A stretch of 64,000 bases of DNA from Chryseobacterium pennipullorum (lineage in GTDB: Bacteria > Bacteroidota > Bacteroidia > Flavobacteriales > Weeksellaceae): positions 434,001-498,000 of the forward strand of contig NZ_QNVV01000001.1 of the NCBI RefSeq assembly GCF_003384725.1. Direction: 5' to 3'. Under the pieces are notes generated by a model. The model was not told the origin of the DNA and did no database searches. It worked only from the letters and a program-made list of their open reading frames with translations. Of this stretch, positions 1-8,293 are shown one piece after another. The translations under genes were made by a program, and so were the position numbers. How positions within the stretch are numbered: the stretch's first letter is position 1; every line of letters starts with the position of its first letter.

Positions 1-656
1 TTGGAAGTACCCCCTTGATTGTGTTCGGCAGTATTAACAGTTCTGACCGTCGATGCATTTAAAGGAAAATCGACCAGATAAGAGCTGATCGTACAACCCG
101 TTGCATTGTGAGTCGCTTCATACACAAACGTCATTTGATAGGTACCTGCAGGAAATGTAATGGTACTAGTGGCTGCATCATAAGACATCCCTTCAATAGA
201 GTTTTTGATCATGCTCATAGGAACCACCGATGAACTTCCTTCAGCAATACCATTTAAAAAATTGGCCTGTGAGTTTGCAAGTCTGAAAATTGCTGCTGTA
301 GGAATTGAGAGCGAGTTAAGGGTTCCTACCGTTTTCAAAACTCCATTTGCATCCGCAACTGTCAGAAGATCTGTCGACATTGCTCCTGCAGTAAGCCCCT
401 GCAAGCGTAATGGATTGGTCCCATTGACATGCAATTTATTAGTAGGGGCAGTAAGCCCTATACCCATATTTCCTGCTGTTGTTACCGCAACATCGTTGGC
501 CTGTTGGGAAGCGTTGGGAGTTCCTGTTGCAGGGTTATCTTTCGCCCCATCAATATTAAAGACACCCTGGGGGTTGCTTGTATTGATTCCAACTTGGGCA
601 CACAAATTCATACTTAAAAAAAGTAAGATTGCTGTTATAAAGTTTTTTTCAATCAT
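1..656 (-). CDS. Secreted surface protein, 3' end outside window
   Basis: The frame is open from an ATG at 656 down to base 1, so about 218 N-terminal residues are visible and the C-terminus is missing. It starts with a signal peptide ending LCAQ. Next come VGINTSNPQG and IDGAKDNP, then a GNMGIGLTAPTNKLHVNG stretch. This layout is typical of flavobacterial secreted proteins that resemble phage tail-fibre or adhesin stalks. The visible end is beta-rich (ITFPAGTYQMTFVYEA) and may be the start of a C1q/TNF-like head; that is a guess. Function is unknown, with surface or secreted location most likely. A related GNIGI-type protein lies at 50888-51715. Confidence 0.75.
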   Translation of the reverse strand, partial: MIEKNFITAILLFLSMNLCAQVGINTSNPQGVFNIDGAKDNPATGTPNASQQANDVAVTTAGNMGIGLTAPTNKLHVNGTNPLRLQGLTAGAMSTDLLTVADANGVLKTVGTLNSLSIPTAAIFRLANSQANFLNGIAEGSSSVVPMSMIKNSIEGMSYDAATSTITFPAGTYQMTFVYEATHNATGCTISSYLVDFPLNASTVRTVNTAEHNQGGTS

Positions 657-1232
657 TTTTCTTTTAAAATATTTAAAATCATCATTATCCTGATATAATT
701 AACATTATTTAGTAAACATTTTCAAAAAAAATGCCAAACTATTTATTATATTTTTAAAATGATACATTTTTTTGCCTTATCTGCTTGGACAAATGAGAGT
801 TATTAACCGAACCATAAAAATATGTCTCCCACTTTAAATTTCAAAATTTACTTTGCAATTCCTTCTAAAGACGTTTCCGGAGTAATATGATCAGCCTACT
901 GAGTGCATTGGAAGATCACTGCAGGATTGTACTTCGCTGCAGCTAAGCAAACTGCTTAACAAATCCGTCTTTACTATCCATAATAAACAATTTTATTTTA
1001 AACTATTCAGCAGGGAAACTTCACTGTTTTCAGACAAATTAAAATTAGTGAATTTAGTTTGACAAACATCATTAAAAGAGTGAGCAAGCCATATTATTGA
1101 ATATAATTGTACTTCTTATAAATCATAATCCATATTCCGAAGTGTTAATGGCTCAAAGTCGGGATGTTTTGCGCAGCGAGGTTTTAGTCTTATATATTTT
1201 TGAAAATTTACTGTTCAGCTGGTTTATTCTTT
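657..1232. other. Intergenic stretch with possible coding debris
   Basis: No intact gene is seen. On the minus strand around 850-960 one frame reads AVCLAAAKYNPAVIFQCTQ, a stop, then ADHITPETSLEGIAK and a stop. It looks like decayed coding sequence but cannot be assigned. A half copy of the local inverted-repeat element lies at 1150-1182. Confidence 0.4.
1150..1182. repeat. Half copy of dispersed inverted-repeat element
   Basis: The sequence ggctcaaagtc followed by ttttgcgcagcgagg matches the right arm of the full element at 2357-2463, with a few substitutions. No left arm or core is present here. Confidence 0.5.
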
Positions 1233-1694
1233 TCAACCTATTTCGAGAATATTTATTTCCTGCATGCTTTCAATATCATTTAAAGATCTGGTTTTTGAAA
1301 GAATGATTAATATATCCTGTGGAACAGCGGCCAATTTCAATGGTACTGTAGGACCTGCTACCAAATGATAATAAGGATCTAAAAAATTATTTACTACCGT
1401 TTTATCATATGAATAAAGTCCTTTTCTTGTCATGGAAATATAATCTTCTAGATATTTTTGATCAGCGCCTGAACGAAATACCTTAAGTAATAAACTATCT
1501 AATTTTGGATTGACTAAAACATCTGATATTTCAGGTAAATTCCTAAAATAATCGACCAACACCTGATAGTCGTCTTTGTAATCTGCTACTGAAATGGGTA
1601 ACTTCCCACCCCCAGAAGCCATAAAACCAATGTATTTTCCATCTGTGAAAAACCAATCTATATCTAAACCTTGTTGTTCTATTTCTGTGTACAT
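1233..1694 (-). CDS. Hypothetical protein, 153 aa
   Basis: A cytoplasmic-looking acidic protein with no signal peptide and no membrane segment. It contains GLDIDWFFTDGKYIGFMASGGG and later GLYSYDKTVVNNFLDPYYHLVAGP. I do not recognise the family. Its size, composition and position in a run of small orphan genes resemble immunity proteins of polymorphic-toxin loci, but no toxin is present, so this is only a hypothesis. Weak repeat-like sequence (gctttgcgcagc) lies just upstream at about 1740-1755. Confidence 0.6.
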   Translation of the reverse strand: MYTEIEQQGLDIDWFFTDGKYIGFMASGGGKLPISVADYKDDYQVLVDYFRNLPEISDVLVNPKLDSLLLKVFRSGADQKYLEDYISMTRKGLYSYDKTVVNNFLDPYYHLVAGPTVPLKLAAVPQDILIILSKTRSLNDIESMQEINILEIG

Positions 1695-1795
1695 ATTTAA
1701 TTGAGTGGCTATTAATTCAGTAGGAATAGAGGGAGAGCTTTGCGCAGCTCTGGAATTATTGTAGCTTAACTCCTACTAGGGTTTGAAAGGTATTT

Positions 1796-2314
1796 TTATA
1801 TTCTATCCTCAAAAATTTTATAGACCTTAAGTTTGAGATTTTTTATATAATCTGTACAACCTAATAATGTAGCTGTATATTCGTTATGCTTAGACTGAAT
1901 ATCTAAATAATAACTTTTATCAGGTTTAAGATTGTAAAAAATTCAATATTCAAAAGGCTCATTTCTACAATTATGGAATCTTTCTTTTTTAATATGATTA
2001 ATCTTCTTTACAGTCTTCTAAATCTCTTGAGTAATAACCTTTTGGAATCATTTTTTCTGGATAGCTACGACTGTATAATTCATTATTTCATAGACATAAG
2101 TTTTACCATCAAAACCCTGTGGATCTATAATATAGTCACTATTTGTGTGATTAACTATTTTGTATCTATATGGCTTACTTGCATCAAGATACCTCTTCAT
2201 TGATACGGCTGAATCCATGAAAAAAATATCAATATCTTTCCTATAATTTACTTTAACTTGAGAAAAATAAAATCCAAATATAAATATTCCGAAGAAGCAA
2301 TAAAATGTTTTCAT
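1796..2314 (-). pseudogene. Frameshifted secreted hypothetical protein
   Basis: An ATG at 2314 opens 88 codons with a signal peptide ending FYFSQ, then a stop at 2048-2050. The stop directly follows a run of six A on the coding strand (2051-2056). A one-base slip at that run restores a protein-like frame, MIPKGYYSRDLEDCKED, ending in a stop at 2000-2002. Further on, a third frame reads YNLKPDKSYYLDIQSKHNEY and continues to a stop at 1796. The three pieces together suggest a longer secreted protein broken by at least two frameshifts or by deletion. The 88-codon part could still be translated. No family is recognised. Confidence 0.5.
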
Positions 2315-2356
2315 TTAGTATTATTTACTAGTAAGAAAGAAAAATTGTAGCTAAAC

Positions 2357-2463
2357 CCCACGCTCTTCAAAGTCCCCTTACTTTGGAGGTTGAATTTCAA
2401 ATATGTAATTAAATGCATTATTACTTAGTGGCTCAAAGTCAGGAGACTTTGCGCAGCGGGGTG
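2357..2463. repeat. Inverted-repeat element, full copy A
   Basis: The left arm (2357-2389) reads ccccacgctcttcaaagtcc and onward; the right arm (2430-2463) ends gactttgcgcagcggggtg. They are imperfect reverse complements of about 30 bases around a core of about 40 bases. The left arm and core recur at 3874-3951 nearly unchanged, and the right arm recurs alone at 1150-1182. The layout is like a small non-autonomous mobile element or REP-type sequence. Confidence 0.65.
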
Positions 2464-2672
2464 TATGCCTTCATGATACCCAGTGTGTGAAAAAGCCAAA
2501 ATTTCTTGTCTCGCTCTATCCGGAGATACTAGGACTTTACCAGTCCCAAATCCATAAGTAATTCCATTTACAACCTTCCATTTTTATCTGATATTTCACC
2601 ATAATTATCTAATGTGTATCCATCGGTATTTTTACTTTTAAGGAATAACTGACTACAACCAGAAGCATAGTA
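2425..2672 (-). pseudogene. Remnant of a small protein gene, frameshifted
   Basis: Reading minus from 2672, one frame gives YYASGCSQLFLKSKNTDGYT and continues DNYGEISDKNG, then stops. A shift near 2575-2580 opens VVNGITYGFGTGKVLVSPDR and continues to a stop at 2425 inside the repeat element. The pieces join smoothly, so this is probably one gene with a frameshift, a lost start codon and a tail replaced by the repeat. ASGC could be a relic lipobox. The family is not recognised. Confidence 0.45.
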
Positions 2673-2675
2673 GGA

Positions 2676-3008
2676 TTAAATAGTATTTTGGTTTTGAGCT
2701 TTTGTAATGATCTTTTTTTTTCCTAAAAATCTTAATATAGCAGCTAATTTATATAAATCATAATCTACTATTTCTCGTTTACCTTTTAAAACTGCTTGCA
2801 AAAATGACCAATCATCAGCAAGACTTCCCATTGTTAAGCCGACAGGGTCTTTGTAAGCGTCATATAATTCTTCATCAAGGATATTCCAATATACATCTTC
2901 ATCCAATGTAAAAGAAATCGCAATATCTAAGTTATCCAATTTAACAAGCAAGGTCTTTATAAATTCCCTGATGTCAGAAGTCTTTAATTCCATTTTATTA
3001 TTTTCCAC
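2676..3008 (-). CDS. Hypothetical protein, 110 aa
   Basis: A small soluble protein with no signal peptide: TSDIREFIKTLLVKLDNLDI, then DEDVYWNILDEELYDAY, then GSLADDWSFLQ and a basic C-terminus. Helical and acidic in the first half. I cannot name the family; small proteins of this look are common as orphan or immunity-like genes in Bacteroidota. It lies between a 171-residue gene upstream and a decayed fragment 4 bases downstream, all on the minus strand. Confidence 0.6.
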   Translation of the reverse strand: MENNKMELKTSDIREFIKTLLVKLDNLDIAISFTLDEDVYWNILDEELYDAYKDPVGLTMGSLADDWSFLQAVLKGKREIVDYDLYKLAAILRFLGKKKIITKAQNQNTI

Positions 3009-3178
3009 TAAGTATATTATTTATATTTTGATGAAACGTTTTTATTTCACGTTTTAAATGGTGAGTACGTTTTGAATAATTTTATTTTTATCAATTGATT
3101 AATGAAGACTTCACCTTTTGGTAAACTTCCCTATTTTAAACGTTTGTATCAAAAATAATATCCATCCCAACTTCCAAT

Positions 3179-3694
3179 CTATTTACTTTTTGGTACAATA
3201 TTACCTTTGTCATCGTATTTAAACTTGTCTTCCAGATTCTTGGGAATCAGAATTCTTTTAATCTCTTTCAGGAAAAATTTATTTATGTCTATTCCTGTTT
3301 TCGGTATTTCTATTTCATTTAAAATAATAAATCCTTGTTTTTCTAAGCAGTTAATAAACTCTTTTGGAAAGTAATCAACAGGAAAAACGATTTTTCCTGT
3401 CAAATAATAGGATCCCTTCTCAATTTCTGTAGTAGGATTGGATGCCTTATGAAAAACTCTCAAAGAAATATCTTTTTGAGTTTTTGGATCAATTATAATA
3501 GATGCCTTCTTATTTTCTAAAAAATATACTTCATTTTCATAGGAAAAGCCATATTTATTCTGAGTTTCTTCAATCAGGCTTTTACTAAAATTATGCTGAT
3601 AATTAAAATAATCAATGTTATTTGATACCCGTACTTTTATATAAGTTTCTGGATCCTGGATTTTTAAAATTTCTGTTTTTATCTGAGCTGTCAT
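3179..3694 (-). CDS. Hypothetical secreted protein, start codon uncertain
   Basis: The ATG at 3694 gives 171 residues beginning MTAQIKTEIL. The frame stays open upstream to 3739 and encodes KNNIKYILFILFSAFMTAQ, a good signal peptide, but the codon where ATG would be expected (3740-3742 read minus) is CAT. Either the start was lost, a non-standard start is used, or the protein starts inside the signal sequence. The mature part has ENKKASIIIDPKTQKDISLR and a lysine-rich C-terminus ending NIVPKSK. No family is recognised. Confidence 0.5.
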   Translation of the reverse strand: MTAQIKTEILKIQDPETYIKVRVSNNIDYFNYQHNFSKSLIEETQNKYGFSYENEVYFLENKKASIIIDPKTQKDISLRVFHKASNPTTEIEKGSYYLTGKIVFPVDYFPKEFINCLEKQGFIILNEIEIPKTGIDINKFFLKEIKRILIPKNLEDKFKYDDKGNIVPKSK

Positions 3695-3742
3695 AAATGC
3701 TGAGAAAAGAATAAACAGAATGTATTTAATATTGTTTTTATG

Positions 3743-3991
3743 TTATCGAGTTATTAAGCCTAACCAAAGAGTAAAACCGCCTATATAATTCTTTAAAATT
3801 GATGAAGCAGTTGTTGTACCAGCCATAAAACTAGCTGAAGTATGAGCAATAAATTCCGAAACATCTAAAGCTAACCCACGCTTTCCGAAGTCTCCTGACT
3901 TTGGAGGTTGAATTTCAAATACGTAATTAAATGCATTATTACTTAGTGGCTTATAAGCTACCACTGCCAGCGAAAATAAATGTTTTTTCAT
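3743..3991 (-). CDS. Small ORF built partly from the repeat element
   Basis: 82 codons starting MKKHLFSLAVVAYKPL. Residues 14 to about 40 are encoded by copy B of the inverted-repeat element, which runs through in frame (NNAFNYVFEIQPPKSGDFG). The rest, with FMAGTTTASSILKNYIGGFT, is hydrophobic and glycine-rich. Copy A has the same peptide interrupted by a stop. It may be a real fusion created by insertion of the element, or non-functional; its stop lies immediately before the 3179-3739 frame. Functional status is doubtful. Confidence 0.35.
   Translation of the reverse strand: MKKHLFSLAVVAYKPLSNNAFNYVFEIQPPKSGDFGKRGLALDVSEFIAHTSASFMAGTTTASSILKNYIGGFTLWLGLITR
3874..3951. repeat. Inverted-repeat element, copy B (left arm and core)
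   Basis: From cccacgctttccgaagtctc through ggaggttgaatttcaaat to attacttagtggc it matches copy A (2357-2430) with few changes. The right arm is absent: similarity ends just after the core. Confidence 0.65.
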
Positions 3992-4458
3992 ATATGTGTA
4001 TAAACTATTCGTGTTTTAAATTGCTGGAAATTAAATATTTTCTACAATACAAGGCAATACTCTATCCCCATTCACTAAAAAACAAACAAAATACCTCTGC
4101 TTTTATAGTAAATTTTTAAATAATTCACTTTATTTAAAAATTATAATTCAAAGAAAAACCTAAATTAACTCTAAATACTTTACTAAATCCGTAGAAAAAG
4201 ACAAGATCATTTCCCCTTAACTAATAGCTCGCCGGCATTAACCATAAAAGACTATTTGTTTTATGGTCGTTTTCAGGGTATCCTTTGTCAGATCATTTTT
4301 TACAAGCATTATACTTCATCCAATCTATCCGAGTGCATTTATTTTTGTCAATTGCTTCGGTCACAAAAATATTGTTAAGCAACGACAAAACCTGTCGTAT
4401 TTACTGTAAACAAAAAAACCACTCTTTCGAGTGGCTTTCTATAGGGTTAAGCTTGATT
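3992..4458. other. Intergenic stretch
   Basis: About 470 bases with no convincing ORF on either strand. The only clear structure is the terminator hairpin at 4417-4436. Confidence 0.6.
4417..4436 (-). terminator. Rho-independent terminator of the 4459-4848 gene
   Basis: Read on the minus strand: agccactc-gaaa-gagtggtt followed by a run of T, about 20 bases after the stop codon. Confidence 0.8.
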
Positions 4459-4848
4459 TTATTTATAGATGACAACATTATCCTTTTTAAGCTGAAAACC
4501 GTTTTTCTTGTAAGGAACCAATACATACCCCTCATTTTTCCAGGCTCTAGCCTTTCCGGGTCTTGTAAGGATTATGCTGCCTCCTTCCGCATCTTTTACA
4601 AAAACTTCAGCTTTTTTCATGTCTTTGCTGAAAATAACTGCTGCGATATAATCTCCATTTGAGGCCACTTCTTTTAACTTTATTTTTTCCTCAAAAGTTC
4701 TTACACAGTCTTTTTTAATCTGCGAGTACGTATATCCTGCTGAACCGATACAGCCATGAGCATCTTTATCACCACCCAATACAGGTGTATTTTGTGCAAA
4801 AGCTAAAGTACCAAGGAACATGGCGCTAAGTAATATTGTTTTTTTCAT
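4459..4848 (-). CDS. Secreted conserved hypothetical protein, 129 aa
   Basis: A signal peptide ends AFAQ. The mature protein opens with GGDKDAHGCIGSAGYTYSQ and continues KKDCVR, a segment with two cysteines that is common in small secreted Bacteroidota proteins of unknown function. Beta-strand segments follow (YIAAVIFSKDMKKAEVFV, GYVLVPYKKNGFQL). Likely periplasmic or outer-surface. It is a single gene with its own terminator, downstream of the glucan locus by about 95 bases; a shared transcript is possible but not shown. Confidence 0.75.
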   Translation of the reverse strand: MKKTILLSAMFLGTLAFAQNTPVLGGDKDAHGCIGSAGYTYSQIKKDCVRTFEEKIKLKEVASNGDYIAAVIFSKDMKKAEVFVKDAEGGSIILTRPGKARAWKNEGYVLVPYKKNGFQLKKDNVVIYK

Positions 4849-4942
4849 GTTATTTTAAATTGTATGATAACTACGGGGATATCATTAAAAACCATGCCAA
4901 AAAAACGTTAAGACACGCCTGTGTGAATAACTTTTCACTTTA

Positions 4943-7270
4943 TTATTTCACCCAGTTAATCTTTGCATGTTGTACCGCGTCAGAACTTGTTCCGATCATA
5001 ACATCAAACTCTCCTGGTTCCCAGTCATATTGAAGGTCACCATTATAAAATTTCAGTGTTTCCGGTGTTATATCAAACGTTACTTTTCTGGACTCTCCTT
5101 TTCTCAGGAATACTTTCTGGAAGCCTTTCAGCTCTTTTACGGGTCTGGTAATGGTTCCCACCATATCTCTTATGTACAGCTGTACCACTTCTGCTCCGTC
5201 GTAGTTTCCGGCATTGGTTACCGTCACAGAGGCCTGAATAGTCTGGTTACCCTTTGGTGTGGCATTGGAAACCGTCATACCAGAGTAATTGAATTTTGTA
5301 TAGCTTAAGCCATATCCAAAGGCATACAACGGAGTATTACATTCATCCATATAATTAGAACGGAATCTTTGATATTCACACTTATCCGTCAATTTCTGAT
5401 CCAGTGGGCGGCCGGTATTCTTAGCATTGTAATAAATTGGAACCTGCCCCAGACTTCTTGGGAAAGTCATTGGAAGTTTTCCGGATGGATTCACTTTTCC
5501 GAAAATAACATCAGCCATCGCATTTCCTGCTTCAGAACCTGGGAACCATGCATTCAGAATAGCATCGGGAGCATCTTTAACATTCGTCAAAGCCAACGGA
5601 CGGCCTGTAAAAAGGATCATGGCAATCGGTTTCCCAGTCTTTTTCAGCTCATTCAGCAAGTCTACCTGAGACTGAGGGATCGTAATTTCAGTTCTTGATG
5701 AAGACTCTCCACTCATTTCTGCTGACTCTCCAATAGCCAGAAGAATTACATCCGATTTGCCGGCAACTTCTACAGCTTCTTTTAATAAGGCTTCTTTTGA
5801 ACGGTTATCCCGGTCTGTTTTTTTACCGTGAGCAGCATAGATCTCTTCCAGTTTGGCATCATCATCAATATTGGCTCCTTTAGCAGAAAGAAATTTCACC
5901 TCTTTACCATAATTGGCCTGTAGTCCCTGCATCAGGTTAACAGAAATACCATGTTTGGTGGCCACACTCCAGGTTCCTGCCATATTCATGGAATTATTGA
6001 CCAACGGACCGATCACGGCAACAGTTCCCGATTTTTTTAAAGGCAATACCTGATTTTCGTTTTTCAACAGAACCATTGACTGCGCAGCCGCACTTCTTGC
6101 TACATTACGGTTCTCCATATTGTAGACCTCTTTTGCGGCCAGCTTAGCATCACCATGTTTGTACGGGTTATCAAATAATCCCAGATCATATTTTGCTTCA
6201 AGAATTCTCCTTGCCGCAGTATCGATTTCGGCCTGGGTAACTTTTCCTTCAGACAAAGATTTTTTTAAGGTCGTTAAAAAACCTTCACCTACCATATCCA
6301 TGTCCACCCCTGCTTTTAATGCCAGGGCAGAAACCTGCTGAAGATCTCCCATTCCGTGGTCTACCATTTCATTGATTCCGGTATAATCGGTAACTACAAA
6401 ACCTTTGAATTTCCATTGGTTCCTCAATACTTCAGTCTGAAGCCATCTGCTTCCGGTGGCAGGTACGCCATCTACTTCATTGAAGGAGGCCATGACAGAG
6501 GCAACACCGGCATCTACGGCAGCCTTGTAAGGTGGGAAATATTCATTGAACATTCGCACGTGGCTCATATCCACTGTATTATAATCTCTCCCGGCCTCTC
6601 CGGCACCATATAACGCAAAGTGTTTTACGCAGGCTAAGATATTGGTTCCATTGGCCAGATCTTTCCCCTGATAGCCAAACACCATATTTTTAGAAATTTC
6701 GCTTCCCAGATACGGGTCTTCACCGGAACCTTCGGAAACTCTTCCCCATCTTGGTTCACGGGAAATATCTACCATGGGCGAAAAGGTCCAGTTGATCCCG
6801 TCAGAAGCAGCTTCCCTTGCCGCAACTCTCGCAGACTGCTGTACCAGGTTCATATCCCATGAAGCGGCCAGACCTAGTGGTATCGGGAAAGTCGTTTCGT
6901 AGCCGTGAATAACATCCATTCCAAAAATCATCGGAATTTTCAAACGGCTTTTCTCAACCGCTACTTTTTGAACCGCTTTGATTTTATCAGCTCCTTTAAT
7001 GTTGAACAATCCGCCCACTAACCCCTGTTCGACTTTCTTACCAATATCTGAACTCTGAGCCATTCCGGTGGTAAAATCACCGGAAGTCGGAAGATTAAGC
7101 TGTCCAATCTTTTCATCCAGGGTCATTTTGGATAAAAGGTTATCTACAAAAGCTTTTCTTTTTGCCTGATACTGGGCAGTCTGGTAAGACTGTACCGGTT
7201 TATCTACCATTTCCTGTGCTGAAAACACCGGCGAAAGCGCTAAGGCTGCAAGTACAATTAGTTTTTTCAT
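4943..7270 (-). CDS. bglX: GH3 beta-glucosidase, BglX type
   Basis: 775 residues with a signal peptide ending FSAQ, close to the length of E. coli periplasmic BglX. The GH3 N-terminal barrel shows WTFSPMVDISREPRWGR (about 161-177), KHF (216-218) and the nucleophile Asp295 in GFVVTDYTG. The alpha/beta sandwich and a C-terminal fibronectin III-like domain (about 675-760) follow. It would remove glucose from the non-reducing end of oligosaccharides in the periplasm. It is the last gene of a SusC/SusD locus with a GH144-like glucanase; some Bacteroides GH3 enzymes in such a setting prefer beta-1,2-linked sophoro-oligosaccharides, which I infer here. The 216-base gap upstream has a possible promoter of its own. 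Confidence 0.93.
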   Translation of the reverse strand: MKKLIVLAALALSPVFSAQEMVDKPVQSYQTAQYQAKRKAFVDNLLSKMTLDEKIGQLNLPTSGDFTTGMAQSSDIGKKVEQGLVGGLFNIKGADKIKAVQKVAVEKSRLKIPMIFGMDVIHGYETTFPIPLGLAASWDMNLVQQSARVAAREAASDGINWTFSPMVDISREPRWGRVSEGSGEDPYLGSEISKNMVFGYQGKDLANGTNILACVKHFALYGAGEAGRDYNTVDMSHVRMFNEYFPPYKAAVDAGVASVMASFNEVDGVPATGSRWLQTEVLRNQWKFKGFVVTDYTGINEMVDHGMGDLQQVSALALKAGVDMDMVGEGFLTTLKKSLSEGKVTQAEIDTAARRILEAKYDLGLFDNPYKHGDAKLAAKEVYNMENRNVARSAAAQSMVLLKNENQVLPLKKSGTVAVIGPLVNNSMNMAGTWSVATKHGISVNLMQGLQANYGKEVKFLSAKGANIDDDAKLEEIYAAHGKKTDRDNRSKEALLKEAVEVAGKSDVILLAIGESAEMSGESSSRTEITIPQSQVDLLNELKKTGKPIAMILFTGRPLALTNVKDAPDAILNAWFPGSEAGNAMADVIFGKVNPSGKLPMTFPRSLGQVPIYYNAKNTGRPLDQKLTDKCEYQRFRSNYMDECNTPLYAFGYGLSYTKFNYSGMTVSNATPKGNQTIQASVTVTNAGNYDGAEVVQLYIRDMVGTITRPVKELKGFQKVFLRKGESRKVTFDITPETLKFYNGDLQYDWEPGEFDVMIGTSSDAVQHAKINWVK

Positions 7271-7393
7271 AAATCAACTTCTTATTGTTCTGTTTGATGT
7301 AACGGCAAACGCTACTTTTACTTTTTATTTCCATGAGCTGATACTTTTGTGATCAGCCAAAGGTTTATATATTTTTAAATGTATCCATTATTT

Positions 7394-7427
7394 TTATTGT
7401 CTCTTTAAAAGACAATAATCAAAAATA
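7394..7427 (-). promoter_or_regulatory. Possible promoter and hairpin before bglX
   Basis: On the minus strand TATTTTTG at 7427-7420 matches the Bacteroidota -7 element. Just downstream lies a perfect 9-base inverted repeat (ttattgtct / agacaataa, 7394-7402 and 7410-7418). There is no T run, so an operator or a leader hairpin is more likely than a terminator. Confidence 0.35.
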
Positions 7428-7486
7428 TGAAATTTATTCAATATTAAATGGGAATACTCTTAAAGTTTGCCTATAAGAGAATTCTT

Positions 7487-8194
7487 TTACTTATTTTTCT
7501 TTTGAGACAACATCCATTCATACAGTTTTGGATTTGAGTACGTCGAATCCCAGGAGTTATGGTTATCATTCGGAAAAATCACCAGTTCTGCTTCGGGATT
7601 CACCGGATGAAGCTTCTGGTAAAATTTAAATGCATTTTCTGGAAGAACAATATCATCCATTCCGCCATGGAATACTTTCATATTCAAATTTTTAAAGCGA
7701 TGAATATTGGCGGTCATCATCTGATCTGTAGGGGCGCAGACTGAAGCTACGGCAGCAAACATCTCGGGATGCTCCATCGCCAGTTTCAGGGTTCCCCAAC
7801 CGCCCATCGAAAGACCGGTAAGGTAAATTCTGGAAGCGTCAATTTTATATTTATTCTGAATTTCTTTAATCAGATTATATACCGTGACGGTATCCCACCA
7901 TGTATCGGCAGGACATTGGGGTGCGAGGATGGCAACGGGTTCTTTGATCAGATTTTTATAGGTAAAAGGGCTGTGAGCCTTTACCATTTCCAGATTATTT
8001 CCCCGTTCTCCTGAGCCATGAAGGAACACAATCAGCGGAACGTTTCCTTTGACATTCTGAGGGTAATCCAGAATGTAGGGCATCTTTTCTGTTCTTTTAA
8101 ATTCTTTATTCAGCTCGGCTTTTATTTCCTGGGCCTTCAGCTGCAGTGAAACAGCCAGGAGTAAAAGGGGAATATATTTTAATTTAAATTTCAT
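7487..8194 (-). CDS. Secreted alpha/beta hydrolase (esterase-like)
   Basis: 235 residues with a signal peptide ending LKAQ. Features: oxyanion-side HGSGERG (59-65), nucleophile elbow GLSMGG with Ser129, acid Asp180 or Asp181 in GGMDD, and His212 in NDNHNSWD. This is the prolyl-oligopeptidase / dienelactone-hydrolase-like fold found in many polysaccharide utilisation loci, where such proteins remove acyl groups from glycans. The exact substrate cannot be read from the sequence. It lies between the GH144-like and GH3 genes on the same strand, suggesting it prepares or trims the same glycan; substituted beta-glucans are a possible target. Confidence 0.85.
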   Translation of the reverse strand: MKFKLKYIPLLLLAVSLQLKAQEIKAELNKEFKRTEKMPYILDYPQNVKGNVPLIVFLHGSGERGNNLEMVKAHSPFTYKNLIKEPVAILAPQCPADTWWDTVTVYNLIKEIQNKYKIDASRIYLTGLSMGGWGTLKLAMEHPEMFAAVASVCAPTDQMMTANIHRFKNLNMKVFHGGMDDIVLPENAFKFYQKLHPVNPEAELVIFPNDNHNSWDSTYSNPKLYEWMLSQKKNK

Positions 8195-8293
8195 AGTGAT
8201 ATCTAGATTTTGGTTAAAGCATTGGCTATCTTACATGTAAATGAATTCACCTCATTTGCATTATGATTTCTTTTGAGTCAAAATACAGCGTCA

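Noticed and set aside
205..693. 162-codon plus ORF
   Set aside because: Antisense to the partial surface protein, whose signal peptide and repeats are convincing.
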